Shown: positions 33,016 to 41,955 of the stretch, one piece after another
Numbering within the stretch: the stretch's first letter is position 1
Layout: every line of letters starts with the position of its first letter
Source of the DNA: Bryobacteraceae bacterium
GTDB lineage: Bacteria; Acidobacteriota; Terriglobia; Bryobacterales; Bryobacteraceae
Assembly: GCA_025055455.1 (NCBI GenBank)
Contig: JANWXD010000025.1
Span: 1 to 60,075, forward strand
DNA: 60,075 nt
Direction: 5' to 3'
Program-made: the position numbers and the translations under genes
The notes under the pieces: generated by a model
Databases searched by the model: none
Seen by the model: only the letters and a program-made list of their open reading frames with translations
What the model was told of the DNA's origin: nothing

Positions 33016-33106
33016 AGCGTTCCCTATCGTAACGCAACCGGCGGAGAGACGGTGGTTGTTCTTGCCTCGGCAGGCGACCGGCGTTAATCTGAGAGCGGGG
33101 GATGAG

Positions 33107-33766
33107 ATGAACGGCGCAGGACGTTATTTGGTTGTGGCGGCCGCCGCGGCGGCGATGTGGGCCCAGCCTGCGGGCTCCGGTGCCCGCCACAGCTTTGGAA
33201 ACGTGGTCTTTCCCGGCACCGGGAGGCCGCCGCTGGTTCGCCACGGGCTCGCGATCACGACGCCCGGCTTCGCCCACAACCTGAGCGGAATCGTGTCCGG
33301 TTTCCGGCCGTACACGGGTGCGCCGTTCGGCCGGCGCGGCGTCGGAGCGTTCGTGCCCGTCTACGTTCCTGTGGCCTATCCCGTTTTGGTGGGAGGCTAC
33401 GCCTCGCCGCCTCCGGTCAACGTGGTGGTCGTCAATTCGCCCCCGCCCCAGCCTGTGGTGATCAACCAGAATTTCGGCCCCGAGGCACAGGCTCCGCCGC
33501 GCGAGTCCAACAGCGGGGTGACCGTCTATCAGGCTCCCAGCGCCTTCGGCACGGCGCCGGAGCCCAAGCCGACGGTTTACTTGATCGCGTTCAAAGACGG
33601 CTCGATTTACTCCGCGCTGGCTGCGTGGGTCGAGGCTGACACTCTCGTGTACGTGACGACGCAGGGCCGGCTCAACAAGGCTTCGCTTCAGCTTGTGGAC
33701 CGGGAGCTGACAGAAAAGCTGAACCGCGAGCGCGGACTGGAGCTCCGTCTCACACCCTCCCGCTAG
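33107..33766 (+). CDS. Exported Gly/Pro-rich protein of unknown function
   Basis: 219 aa. The ATG at 33107 follows GCGGGGG and gives a signal peptide (MNGAGRYLVVAAAAAAMWAQPAG). The middle is Gly/Pro/Val-rich with a membrane-like run YVPVAYPVLVGGYASPPPVNVVVVNSPPP. The C-terminal 70 residues have a folded look: KPTVYLIAFKDGSIYSALAAWVEADTLVYVTTQGRLNKASLQLVDRELTEKLNRERG, possibly a small beta domain. I recognise no family. It converges on the Nudix gene with a 17-bp overlap. Confidence 0.7.
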   Translation: MNGAGRYLVVAAAAAAMWAQPAGSGARHSFGNVVFPGTGRPPLVRHGLAITTPGFAHNLSGIVSGFRPYTGAPFGRRGVGAFVPVYVPVAYPVLVGGYASPPPVNVVVVNSPPPQPVVINQNFGPEAQAPPRESNSGVTVYQAPSAFGTAPEPKPTVYLIAFKDGSIYSALAAWVEADTLVYVTTQGRLNKASLQLVDRELTEKLNRERGLELRLTPSR

Positions 33767-34163
33767 ATTGCGCCAAACGCTGGACGAAGTCGGCATCCCC
33801 TTCCAGGAAGTCGTATTCGGGCAGCCGTTCGGAGCGTTCCCACCGGATTTCTTCGAAGGCGAGATTACGCGGCTCGCCCGTGAACTTGCGGACCCGGTAG
33901 AAGATCAGCCGGACCTGCAAGCCATCCGGGTATTCATACACATAGCGTTCCATCTCTTCGAATGATTCCGGCTTGATGCCGAGTTCTTCCTCGAGTTCCC
34001 GGCCGAGGGCGCGTTCCGGGGATTCGCCAAGTTCCACTTTTCCCCCGGGGAACTCCCATTTCAGGCCGTGGCGGTCACCGGGGCGCCGCCGGCAGATCAG
34101 AATCCGGCCGTCTCGCTCGATGACGGCGGCCGCGACGGTTATGGGGCCGGAGGCGGGGTTCAC
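33750..34163 (-). CDS. Nudix (MutT-type) hydrolase
   Basis: 137 aa from a GTG overlapping the radical SAM stop as GTGA; the frame is open further upstream but that part lies inside the radical SAM gene. The Nudix box is GGKVELGESPERALGRELEEELGI (residues about 40-63) with the Glu pair for metal binding. The end, FEEIRWERSERLPEYDFLEGDADFVQRLA, matches MutT/NudG-type (8-oxo-dGTP or CTP pyrophosphohydrolase). Coupling to a radical SAM enzyme is unusual for a sanitising enzyme. Confidence 0.92.
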   Translation of the reverse strand: MNPASGPITVAAAVIERDGRILICRRRPGDRHGLKWEFPGGKVELGESPERALGRELEEELGIKPESFEEMERYVYEYPDGLQVRLIFYRVRKFTGEPRNLAFEEIRWERSERLPEYDFLEGDADFVQRLAQSSGRV

Positions 34164-35326
34164 GCCAGTTCCAGGGCTCGGAAGCGTTCGAGTTCGGCCA
34201 AAGGGATCTCGGGAAGCCGCTCGAGGCGCTGGCGCAGCCACGCCCAGGGGATCTCGAACAGTTGGACCCGCGGCGAGAACTTCGAGCTGTCCTGGATGAA
34301 GCAACTATGGGTGCACCAGCAGTTGTCGGCGGGAATGCGCGCCACCTCCGAGCGCAGGGCGGGGGAGGCCAGCGCCGCCCGGACGTCGAAATCGAACTCT
34401 CGCAAGTGGCCGACGATGCCCCGAAGCTCGCATGCCCGGAAGGCCCCGTTGTGGTCGACCACGAGGGAAGTCTCGCCGGCCGTGCAGGCCATCGGCCAGC
34501 GCCGGGGCCCCTCGAAACACCGCTCGTGAAGCTCGAAGTGCAGCCGCACGTTGCCGAGGTAGTACATCGTGGCGAAGAAGCGGGCCGGGGCGGGCAGGCC
34601 CGAGAAGAGCCGGCGTGCGTAGTGGCGGTGGACAGGCATGAGCCGGCGGTGCAACTCCGCCAAGCGCTCGCGGGAGAGCTGTTTGAGCGTCATGTCAGGC
34701 GCCGTGCCGCGGATCACTTCGAAGTAATGTCCGTCGGCCCGGCCTTGCTCGAGAATGTGAAGCGCTAAGGCGACCAGTTCCTGATAGTTCTCGCGCGTGA
34801 TGACGCTCACCACGTTCTTGCGGAGCCGCCGGATGCCCCGCCAGCGGCGCGCCGCTTCTTCGAGCGTGGCCAGCGTGCGCTGGAAATTGTTCGGCACGCC
34901 CCGGATGGCGTCATGCGTGTTGGCCAGGCCGTCGAGCGAGAAGTTCAAGTCAATCGAGAGGTCCGGGTTTTGCTCCAGCATGCGGTCCACGGCGCGGAAG
35001 ATCTTTTCGGGAAGCAGGCCGTTGGTGGGAAGATTGACCTCCCGGACGCCGTTATTGCGCACGAAGGTGGTGACGATTTCGGCCAGTTCTTCGCGCAGGA
35101 ACGGCTCGCCGCCGGAGAGCCAGAGCTTGCGGAAGGGCGGGGCCGAAGCCGAGATGCGCTCGATTTCGGCGAACGTCAGATCGTCGGCCCGGTTGAGCTT
35201 GTCAAAATAGAAGCACGTGCGGCAGACGGAGTTGCAGCGCGAGGTGACGAACAAGAAGAGGGAGTGGAACTGACGCGGGCGTACGCGTTCCCGGACCACA
35301 GTCAGGTAGCTGCGCCAGCCCGCCAT
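34160..35326 (-). CDS. Radical SAM protein with SPASM-like C-terminus
   Basis: 388 aa from ATG 35326 (a GTG seven codons earlier is possible). The CxxxCxxC cluster is CNSVCRTC (C31, C35, C38), followed by LWLSGGEPFLREELAEIV (GGEP motif) and NLPTNGLLPEKI. The C-terminus has more Cys, in AWCxAG-like CTAGETSLVVDHNGAFRACEL and DNCWCTHSC, as in SPASM auxiliary-cluster enzymes that modify peptides or act on alcohols and sugars. The substrate is unknown; no precursor peptide gene is seen nearby. A Nudix gene follows by overlap, and an IscU-like gene is divergent 41 bp away. Confidence 0.87.
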   Translation of the reverse strand: MAGWRSYLTVVRERVRPRQFHSLFLFVTSRCNSVCRTCFYFDKLNRADDLTFAEIERISASAPPFRKLWLSGGEPFLREELAEIVTTFVRNNGVREVNLPTNGLLPEKIFRAVDRMLEQNPDLSIDLNFSLDGLANTHDAIRGVPNNFQRTLATLEEAARRWRGIRRLRKNVVSVITRENYQELVALALHILEQGRADGHYFEVIRGTAPDMTLKQLSRERLAELHRRLMPVHRHYARRLFSGLPAPARFFATMYYLGNVRLHFELHERCFEGPRRWPMACTAGETSLVVDHNGAFRACELRGIVGHLREFDFDVRAALASPALRSEVARIPADNCWCTHSCFIQDSSKFSPRVQLFEIPWAWLRQRLERLPEIPLAELERFRALELA

Positions 35327-35367
35327 CTCGAGACCATTGAAACACACGAGGAGGCTGTCGGCCGCGG

Positions 35368-35727
35368 ATGTTCAGCGAACGGCTGCTCGATCACTTCAAG
35401 AACCCAAGAAACGTGGGTGAACTGGACCCGCCGGCGGTGACGGTGGAGGTCAGCAATCCGGTCTGCGGGGACATCCTGCGGCTTTCGGTGCGATTCGAAG
35501 CCGAGGTGGTGGCCGAGGCGCGCTACAAGGTGCGGGGCTGCACGGCCTCGATCGCGACCGGCTCGGCGCTCACCGAGTGGTTGATCGGGAAGAACCGCGG
35601 CGAGCTGGCGCGTCTGCGGGCGGAGGTGGTCGAAGCGGCGGTGGGGGGGCTGGGCCCTGAGTCCAAACACGCTGCGGCCCTGTGCCTGGACGGGGTGCGG
35701 GCCATCTTGCAACGAATGTCCGGCTGA
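35368..35727 (+). CDS. IscU/NifU-N-like iron-sulfur scaffold protein
   Basis: 119 aa, preceded by GAGGAGG. The three scaffold cysteines are present: C33 in NPVCGD, C58 in GCTASIATGSALTE and C106 in AALCLDGV, with the conserved Asp after the first Cys. It starts FSERLLDHFKNPRNVGEL, typical of IscU/SufU. The third motif lacks the usual CALL or HC context, so it may be a divergent SufU-like protein. No IscS or SufS lies in the window. It would assemble Fe-S clusters, which the adjacent radical SAM enzyme needs. Confidence 0.87.
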   Translation: MFSERLLDHFKNPRNVGELDPPAVTVEVSNPVCGDILRLSVRFEAEVVAEARYKVRGCTASIATGSALTEWLIGKNRGELARLRAEVVEAAVGGLGPESKHAAALCLDGVRAILQRMSG

Positions 35728-35748
35728 GCGGGCCACCCCGGGCAAAGC

Positions 35749-37917
35749 TTATCGAGGCGGAGCTCCCTTCAACTCTCGCTCGAAGAACGCCGTCATGAGC
35801 TCGTACATGTGCCGGCGGTAGGGCCCGGTGACGCCGTGGGATTTGAGCGGATAGATCATCCACTCGAACTGCTTGCCGGCGCGCTGAAGCGCAGCCGCCA
35901 TCTGAAGGCTGTTCTGGAACAGCACGTTGTCGTCCTCGAAGTTGTGAATCAGAAGCAGCTTCGCCTTCAGTTTGTCGGCGAAATGAACCGGCGAGCTGCG
36001 GCGGTAGCCTTCGGCATTTTCCGAAGGCAGGCCCATGTAGCGCTCGGTGTAGATCGTGTCGTAGTTGCGCCAGTCGGTGACCGGGGCGCCTGCGACGCCC
36101 GCGCGGAACAGCTCCGGGGCGTGCAGCAGGCTGTACAGCGTCATGTAGCCGCCGTAGCTCCAGCCGTAGATGCCGATGCGGTCGCGGTCGACGAAGCCGA
36201 GGGAGAGCAGGTGCTGGAGGCCCGCCTTCTGATCTTCGAGCTCGCGCGCGCCGAAGTTCCGAAACACGGCCGCCTCCCAGCGATGGCCGCGCCCGGCCGA
36301 GCCGCGGTTGTCGAGCTGCCAGATCACGAAGCCCTTGTGCGCCATGACTTGCTCCCAGGAGATGCCGGCCCAGGCGTTGCGCACCGCCTGGGCGTGCGGG
36401 CCGCCGTAAACGACGACCACTGCCGGGTACTTCTCGCCGGGCCGAAAGCCGGCCGGACGGATCAGGCGGGCGTAGAGCAGGGCGCCGTCGGGCGCCTTGA
36501 CTTCCACAATTTCCGTGGGCAGAATCTCGTACTCTTCGGCGCGTTTGCGGTCGGCTTCGGCAAAAACGGCCCATTCGGCCCCGTCCCGCGTATGGATGGT
36601 GCGGCGGGGCGGGGAAGCCAAGCTCGACCACGTATCCAGGTAGTGGCCGCAGCCGGGCGGCATCGAGACGGCATGCGTCCCCGGCTCACGACTCAAGCGT
36701 TTGCGTTCCGAGCCGTCCAGCCGCACGCGCCAGAGGTGGCGTTCGAGCGGACTGGGTTCGGTCGAAACATAGAAGATTTCGCCCGCCGCTTCGTCCACGC
36801 AGGCGACACTCGTGACTTCCCACTCGCCCGACGTGAGCCGCCGCAGAAGCTGACCCTCGGCCGAGTACAGGTAAAGGTGACGGAACCCGTCCCGCTCGCT
36901 CGCCCAGAGCAGCTCCTTTCCGTCGCGCAGCGGCCGGAGTTCGTCGTGGACGTTGATCCAATACGGGTCTTCCTCACGAAACACCACCGAACGCTCGCCG
37001 GTTGCAGCCGTGACGCGCAGCAACTCCAAACGGTTCTGGATCCGATTGAGCCGCTGGACCAGCAGCGAGCGCGAGTGCGGCTCCCAGTGAACGCGGGCCA
37101 GCAGCGCGTCGCGCGTCTCTCCGGTATCCATCCAGCGCGTCGGCCCCCCGCCGGCGGCTACAACTCCGAGCCGGACGTCCGCGTTGGGTTCGCCGGCTTT
37201 CGGGTAGCGCTGCGGTTCGTAAATCGGCGCAAGCGGCAACAGGTCCGCATGGGGGTAGAGTGGCTGGCGGCTCACATCGAACTGCAAGTAGGCGATGAGC
37301 CTGGAATCCGGCGACCACCAGTGGGCCGTGCCGAGGTCGAGTTCCTCCGGATACACCCAGTCCAGCCGCCCGTTCCAGAGGGTTTCAGAGCCGTCGTGGG
37401 TAAGCTGCGTGACCTTCCGGGAGGCGAGCTCGATCACGTACAGATCGTTGCCCCGGCGAAAGGACACGCGCGAGCCGTCTGGGGAAAGCTTCGGGTCGCG
37501 TTCCGCCTCAAGCGTCGAGGTCAGTTGGGCCCAACCCCCCGCGGCAAGACGAAACACGAACAGGTCGCCGCCGGCCGCAAGGAGCAGGCTGTCGCCCGAG
37601 GGAAACCACTGGACGGTTTCCTCCCGGACCCGGCGGTTTTCCCAGTGGAAGGGCCCAGTCTCGGGGCGGGTTATCGCAGCCTTCTCCAAAGCATCGAGCG
37701 CCAGCAGCTTGCGTCGGGAGCGGCTGGCCAGTTCATAGAGCCAAAGTTCGCCCCCTTCGCGGTACACGAACCGGCTGCCGTCGGGGGCCCAGACCACGGC
37801 GGTCGGTGTCGGCGGACGGGTCTCGACTAAGGCCTCGATCGTGACCGGTTTTTTCTGAGATGCAAGACTCGTGATCCCACACAGCCCGCACAGGACGCGG
37901 CGGATCCAGACACGCAT
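35749..37917 (-). CDS. Dipeptidyl-peptidase IV-like S9B serine peptidase
   Basis: 722 aa from ATG 37917; the TTG three codons earlier is less likely. A signal peptide (MRVWIRRVLCGLCGITSLAS) is followed by a beta-propeller (about 30-480) of WD-like and DPPIV-type blades with the Glu segment DWVYPEELDLG. The alpha/beta hydrolase domain has GWSYGGY with Ser587, Asp662 in FEDDNV and His694 in KSHGVTG. The enzyme should trim X-Pro/Ala dipeptides in the periplasm. Apart from small gaps the triad is intact, so the protein looks active. It is divergent from the GT4 gene. Confidence 0.93.
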   Translation of the reverse strand: MRVWIRRVLCGLCGITSLASQKKPVTIEALVETRPPTPTAVVWAPDGSRFVYREGGELWLYELASRSRRKLLALDALEKAAITRPETGPFHWENRRVREETVQWFPSGDSLLLAAGGDLFVFRLAAGGWAQLTSTLEAERDPKLSPDGSRVSFRRGNDLYVIELASRKVTQLTHDGSETLWNGRLDWVYPEELDLGTAHWWSPDSRLIAYLQFDVSRQPLYPHADLLPLAPIYEPQRYPKAGEPNADVRLGVVAAGGGPTRWMDTGETRDALLARVHWEPHSRSLLVQRLNRIQNRLELLRVTAATGERSVVFREEDPYWINVHDELRPLRDGKELLWASERDGFRHLYLYSAEGQLLRRLTSGEWEVTSVACVDEAAGEIFYVSTEPSPLERHLWRVRLDGSERKRLSREPGTHAVSMPPGCGHYLDTWSSLASPPRRTIHTRDGAEWAVFAEADRKRAEEYEILPTEIVEVKAPDGALLYARLIRPAGFRPGEKYPAVVVVYGGPHAQAVRNAWAGISWEQVMAHKGFVIWQLDNRGSAGRGHRWEAAVFRNFGARELEDQKAGLQHLLSLGFVDRDRIGIYGWSYGGYMTLYSLLHAPELFRAGVAGAPVTDWRNYDTIYTERYMGLPSENAEGYRRSSPVHFADKLKAKLLLIHNFEDDNVLFQNSLQMAAALQRAGKQFEWMIYPLKSHGVTGPYRRHMYELMTAFFERELKGAPPR

Positions 37918-38024
37918 GGTCAGCAACGATTGTACTGCTCGGCGATCGCCCCTAAGAACCGGCGAAAATGAGAGTTCGATTCTAAGGCTTCGGAGCAGAC
38001 GGACGAAAGATACCGGGTGGATCC

Positions 38025-39299
38025 GTGTCGGCGAAATCCAAGGTTCTGATTCTCAGCCCATACGATATTCGTAACCCCACAAGCGGGGGAGAAATACGAA
38101 GTTACCATCTTGCCAGGCAGTTGAGCGCGTTTCTCGAGGTGACGTATCTTTGTTTCCGCCGCGAAAGCGGTGGCCAGCTCGCGCGGCAATTGATCCCGAG
38201 TCTGAGCGGCGACCCGATCGAGGTGCTTCACCTCCCGCGCCCGCCACGCTACACGGGCTGGAAAATCCTTTGGGGGCTGGTCGGGAAAACTCCATTACCG
38301 CTTTTGAATTACCGCTCGCGCCCCATGCGGGGTCTTCTGCGAACCATCCTGAGGTCGAATTCGTTCGACTTCGTGCACATCGAGGGCGTGCACATGTCGA
38401 GCTACGTGGGCGAAGTGCTCTCGCTTCCGGACCCCCCCTCAGGCGTCGTCGCAGACTGGCACGACGTGGAATCCGAGCTACTGCGAAGGTATAGCTGTCG
38501 GGAGCGCGCTGTGTGGCGGCGCTGGTATGCCGCCCGGACCGTTCCAAAACTGCGTGCCGCCGAGGTCCGCTTTCTCAGCTTGGCGGACGCCCACCTGGCC
38601 GTGAGCGAACCGGAGCGGCGTTTGCTGGAGAGCCTTGACCCGAGGGCGCGGATTTGGGTCGTCGAAAACGGGGTGGACGCACGCTATTTCGCCGAGGCCT
38701 GCGGCCCCCGGGAGGGCCGTTTTCGGGTGCTATTCGTGGGAGCCATGGATTACTACGCCAACGCGGACGCAGCGGTGTGGTTCGCGCGGAAGGTTTGGCC
38801 GCAGCTGCGGGGGCAAGGTCGGGTGTTCACGGTGGTGGGCCGCTCTCCGTTGCCGACGGTGCGGGCGCTGGCTGCGGATGGGGAGATCGAGGTTACGGGC
38901 ACCGTCCCCGACGTGCGACCGTACTACCGGGAAGCGTTGGTCCACGTGGTGCCCCTGCGAGTCGGGGGAGGGACGCGGTTGAAGATTCCGGAGAGCATGG
39001 CAGCGGGCGTTCCCGTGGTGACCACCGCCTTGGGCGCCGAAGGCTTGCGGGTCCGAGCGGGCGAACACTGCCTGTTTGCCGAAACACCGGAAGACTTCCG
39101 CGACGCCATCGCCCGGCTCCTCGCCGACCCGGATCTTTGGCGCCGCCTCTCCCTCACGGCACGCGAGTTCGCGCAGCGGGAGTACGATTGGTCCGCGGTG
39201 TGCGCTCCGCTGCGGGAGATTTATGGGGAGCTGGTGGGTCGCAGCGAGCGGCAACCGGTCTCCCGCTCTAGATCGGCTTGGCGGCCCAATCGCATCTAG
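38025..39299 (+). CDS. Glycosyltransferase family 4 (GT4), A
   Basis: 424 aa with a GTG start. The N-terminal GT-B half contains VLILSPYDIRNPTSGGEIRSYHLARQLS (glycine-rich loop, about 8-35), the C-terminal half contains VLFVGAMDYYANADAAVWFARKVWP and the donor-site segment VPLRVGGGTRLKIPESMAAGVPVVTTALGAEGL (about 304-336) with the E-x7-E-like region. The enzyme probably transfers a nucleotide-linked sugar to a cell-envelope or secreted glycan. It converges on the next GT4 gene; the two share the palindromic CTAG as stop codons. Confidence 0.9.
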   Translation: MSAKSKVLILSPYDIRNPTSGGEIRSYHLARQLSAFLEVTYLCFRRESGGQLARQLIPSLSGDPIEVLHLPRPPRYTGWKILWGLVGKTPLPLLNYRSRPMRGLLRTILRSNSFDFVHIEGVHMSSYVGEVLSLPDPPSGVVADWHDVESELLRRYSCRERAVWRRWYAARTVPKLRAAEVRFLSLADAHLAVSEPERRLLESLDPRARIWVVENGVDARYFAEACGPREGRFRVLFVGAMDYYANADAAVWFARKVWPQLRGQGRVFTVVGRSPLPTVRALAADGEIEVTGTVPDVRPYYREALVHVVPLRVGGGTRLKIPESMAAGVPVVTTALGAEGLRVRAGEHCLFAETPEDFRDAIARLLADPDLWRRLSLTAREFAQREYDWSAVCAPLREIYGELVGRSERQPVSRSRSAWRPNRI

Positions 39300-40507
39300 G
39301 CCATTAGCCTACGGGCGCATTCCTCCCACAAGCGTCGGTAAAAGCGACGCAGGGAGTGCTGATACGCCTCCGGAGTAAAACGGGATTGGACGAGCTCGAA
39401 AGCCGCCGAAGCCAGACGCCGACGCTGTTGCGGGCAACTCAGGAGCCGCTCCAAAGCCGCAGCCATGGCCCGGGGGTCGCGCGGGGGGACCAGCAGAGCG
39501 GTCTGCTGGTCTAAGGCGATTTCGGGGACACCCCCCACGCGCGTGGCCACCACCGGCACTTGCGCCGCCATCGCCTCCAGCAGCACATTGGGCGAGCCTT
39601 CCGAGTGGGACGGTAGGACCACTATGTCGGCGAGGCGATAGAAGGGCGCGACATCGTCTCGGTGCCCCACGAAGGTGACCGCACGTTCCAGGCCATAACG
39701 GCGCCGCAGTCCTTCGAGCCGGCGGCGCTCCTTTCCCTCGCCTACGACGACCAGGTGGAACGGCAGCCCGGGCCGCATGCGCCGCAGCTCGGCCAGGCTC
39801 GCCAGCAGATCCGCGTGTCCCTTTTCTCGAGAGAGGCGTCCGACGCTGAGCAGGACCGGCGTGCCGTCATTCAGGCGCAACGCCTCCCGGAGGCGGTGCC
39901 GTTCGTGCTCGGCGACCGTGGCGGGCGGCTCCACGCAGTTGTGCTGCACCGTGATGCGTTCCCTGGCCACACCGCGCGCGGCCAGTTGGCGGGCGAAGGC
40001 GTGGCACACCGTCACGACGCGGTCCGGGGCGCGCAGCGACCAGCGATCGAGTTGGTTGTAGACGAGCATTTTCAGATCCACACGCGTGTAGCCGTGGTGG
40101 AATGCCACCCAGAGGCGCTGTCGGTGGAGACGGCTCAGGCGGACCAGAAAATGCGATTTGACTTGGTGGGTCTGGATCACGTGAGGCTGCCACGCCTCGA
40201 TCACTTGCCGCAGTTGGGGAAGGACGCCCCAGTCGAAGCGCCGGCGCTCCACTAGGATTTCCACCGGCAGCCCTGCCCGGCGCGCCTCGTCGGCAAACGT
40301 AGTCTGTCCGGGGGTGGAGGAGCGGCTGTAGGTGATGATCAGCACCTCCAGCCGCGGCAGTCCCGGCTCCGACGTCCGGGCGCGTTGGGCGAACCGAAGC
40401 AGATTCTTGGCGGGGCCCGTGATCCACCCCCCCTCGAACACGACCGCCACGCGGAGGGGATCCGGGATGGGCGCTCCGATGTCACAACGCGGGGTCGCGG
40501 CGCTCAT
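39296..40507 (-). CDS. Glycosyltransferase family 4 (GT4), B
   Basis: 403 aa from ATG 40507, which overlaps the preceding membrane transferase stop (ATGA); a longer frame would lie inside that gene. The N-terminal half has VAVVFEGGWITGPAKNLLRFA; the C-terminal half has VLLSVGRLSREKGHADLLASLAEL, LVVVGEGKERRRLEGLRRRYGL and VVLPSHSEGSPNVLLEAMAAQVPVVATRVGGVPE (about 307-340) with the GT4 EGxPxxxLEA donor motif. Like the other GT4 it is soluble and cytosolic. Last gene of the five-gene minus-strand glycan operon. Confidence 0.92.
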   Translation of the reverse strand: MSAATPRCDIGAPIPDPLRVAVVFEGGWITGPAKNLLRFAQRARTSEPGLPRLEVLIITYSRSSTPGQTTFADEARRAGLPVEILVERRRFDWGVLPQLRQVIEAWQPHVIQTHQVKSHFLVRLSRLHRQRLWVAFHHGYTRVDLKMLVYNQLDRWSLRAPDRVVTVCHAFARQLAARGVARERITVQHNCVEPPATVAEHERHRLREALRLNDGTPVLLSVGRLSREKGHADLLASLAELRRMRPGLPFHLVVVGEGKERRRLEGLRRRYGLERAVTFVGHRDDVAPFYRLADIVVLPSHSEGSPNVLLEAMAAQVPVVATRVGGVPEIALDQQTALLVPPRDPRAMAAALERLLSCPQQRRRLASAAFELVQSRFTPEAYQHSLRRFYRRLWEECARRLMA

Positions 40508-41955
40508 GGCAGCGCGTAGACCAGATGGTCCGGGTTCTCGTACAAGAGCCGAAGCCGGTCGCGGTTCCGCGCGATGAATGGCAGGAGCTGCTCGCGGTCT
40601 TCCTCCACATGGCGGAAGACCACGAGGTGGGTGGCGCGGGTTTCCCGGAGGCCCTGCCAGAACCTCCGATCGTCTCGGGCATAGGGATACCGCACCGAGG
40701 GACGTTCCGTGTAAAAGGCGATGACGCGGGGATTGGAGGAAGCGAGCACGTCCGCCGCCGTGGTGTGCCGGGCCAGGAATTCGCAGAGGGCGGCGAAGGT
40801 CGGCTGCGCGACGCCTTCGGGAATGGGCCCTCGTGGGGCGCGGCCAACGTTGAAAGCGATCCCCACCGCCAGCGTGGCGATCACGAGTCCGCGAACGGCC
40901 CGTTCCCAGCTCGGGACGAGCTTTTTCGCCCACCACCGGGCGCCTTCCATGGCGTAGATGAGAAAGAGCGGGAAAAAGCCGGCCATATACCTGGGCGAGC
41001 GCCCCGAGGTGTAAAGAAGCACCGTGCCGACGGTCACCCACGAGTACCACTCCGCAATCGTCGGCCTGAAAACAGTCCTACGGACCAACTCGGTCCCCGC
41101 CAGCAGTAAAGCCGCGAGGGTCACCGGATAGCGAAACCACCTCCACGCTCCGCCCCAGAGGGTGGCGGGGGAGCGGACGTAATAAACCAGGTTCGTCCAG
41201 TAGCCCTCCCAGTCCAACCGGAACTCCTGACCATAGCTCCGGAAGTCGTAGACCGTAACAGCAACAAGCGACACGCCAGCCAGGAAGGTCCCCGCGACGA
41301 CGATCTTGAACAGCATCCCGCGCCGCCAGTTGAGGATTTCCTGAAATACAAAAGCCACCGTCAGCGCCAGCCCGGCCACACGCGAGCCGTAGGCTAAAAG
41401 AAACAGCGCCGCAACGGCTAAACCTGCGCTCACGGGTCGCGTTAGGTGCCAGCCGCGGCAATAAGCCAGCGTGGCAACATAGAGAGCAGCTCCGGCAAAC
41501 AGAGAGTATGCACCCTCGGATATAACCGACTCCTTTAGGGTCAGCACGAGGGCGCTCAAGCCGAACCCGAGCGCTGCGATCGCCGACTCAGGCATCTCCC
41601 CGCCCCGTAGACGCGCGAGCGCGTAATAGAAAGGCAGCGAGAGAGCAAAGCAGACCGCGACCACCAATTTGAGCGCGGTGTAATTCAGGCCGAAAGTCGC
41701 ATACACGGGCGCAAGCAGAAAAGGAAAGACGGGTGGGTAGGCGGGCGGATGGTCCAGAATCGACTCGGCCGTAGGCCGAAACGGGGTCTCCGAATACGGC
41801 CTTCCCTCGACAAGATTCCGCGCATGCCCGAGATAAACGCTGAAGTCGCCGCCCCAATCATGACCGGGGCGGAGCGTGACCACATAGACCCCCAGCGCGA
41901 GCGTCGTGATGACCACGACGGCGATCCAGTCTTTTCGACGAAATTCAGTCTGCAA
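40504..41955 (-). CDS. Polytopic membrane glycosyltransferase (GT39/ArnT-like)
   Basis: 483 aa from a TTG at 41955 (another TTG at 41985 is possible; no ATG precedes the conserved part). About ten or eleven hydrophobic helices are visible. The luminal-type motif WGGDFSVYLGHARNLVEGRPYSET after the first helix resembles the acidic D-x-Y motif of PMT/ArnT family enzymes, which use polyprenyl-phosphate sugars. The C-terminal 90 residues form a soluble tail (ARHTTAADVLASSNPRVIAFYTERPSVRYPYARDD) facing the periplasm. It overlaps the GT2 gene upstream by 11 bp and the GT4 gene downstream by 4. It could transfer the sugar made by the adjacent GT2 enzyme. Confidence 0.75.
   Translation of the reverse strand: MQTEFRRKDWIAVVVITTLALGVYVVTLRPGHDWGGDFSVYLGHARNLVEGRPYSETPFRPTAESILDHPPAYPPVFPFLLAPVYATFGLNYTALKLVVAVCFALSLPFYYALARLRGGEMPESAIAALGFGLSALVLTLKESVISEGAYSLFAGAALYVATLAYCRGWHLTRPVSAGLAVAALFLLAYGSRVAGLALTVAFVFQEILNWRRGMLFKIVVAGTFLAGVSLVAVTVYDFRSYGQEFRLDWEGYWTNLVYYVRSPATLWGGAWRWFRYPVTLAALLLAGTELVRRTVFRPTIAEWYSWVTVGTVLLYTSGRSPRYMAGFFPLFLIYAMEGARWWAKKLVPSWERAVRGLVIATLAVGIAFNVGRAPRGPIPEGVAQPTFAALCEFLARHTTAADVLASSNPRVIAFYTERPSVRYPYARDDRRFWQGLRETRATHLVVFRHVEEDREQLLPFIARNRDRLRLLYENPDHLVYALP

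Noticed and set aside
37929-37958. TTGTAC-17-TAAGAA as a promoter for the GT4 gene at 38025
   Set aside because: Only 3 of 6 positions at the -35 and 4 at the -10 match; could also be chance. Not listed as a feature.
40508-41050. N-terminal extension of the second GT4 protein
   Set aside because: The extra 180 residues lie inside the membrane transferase gene and read as Arg/His-rich sequence; the ATG at 40507 fits the operon.
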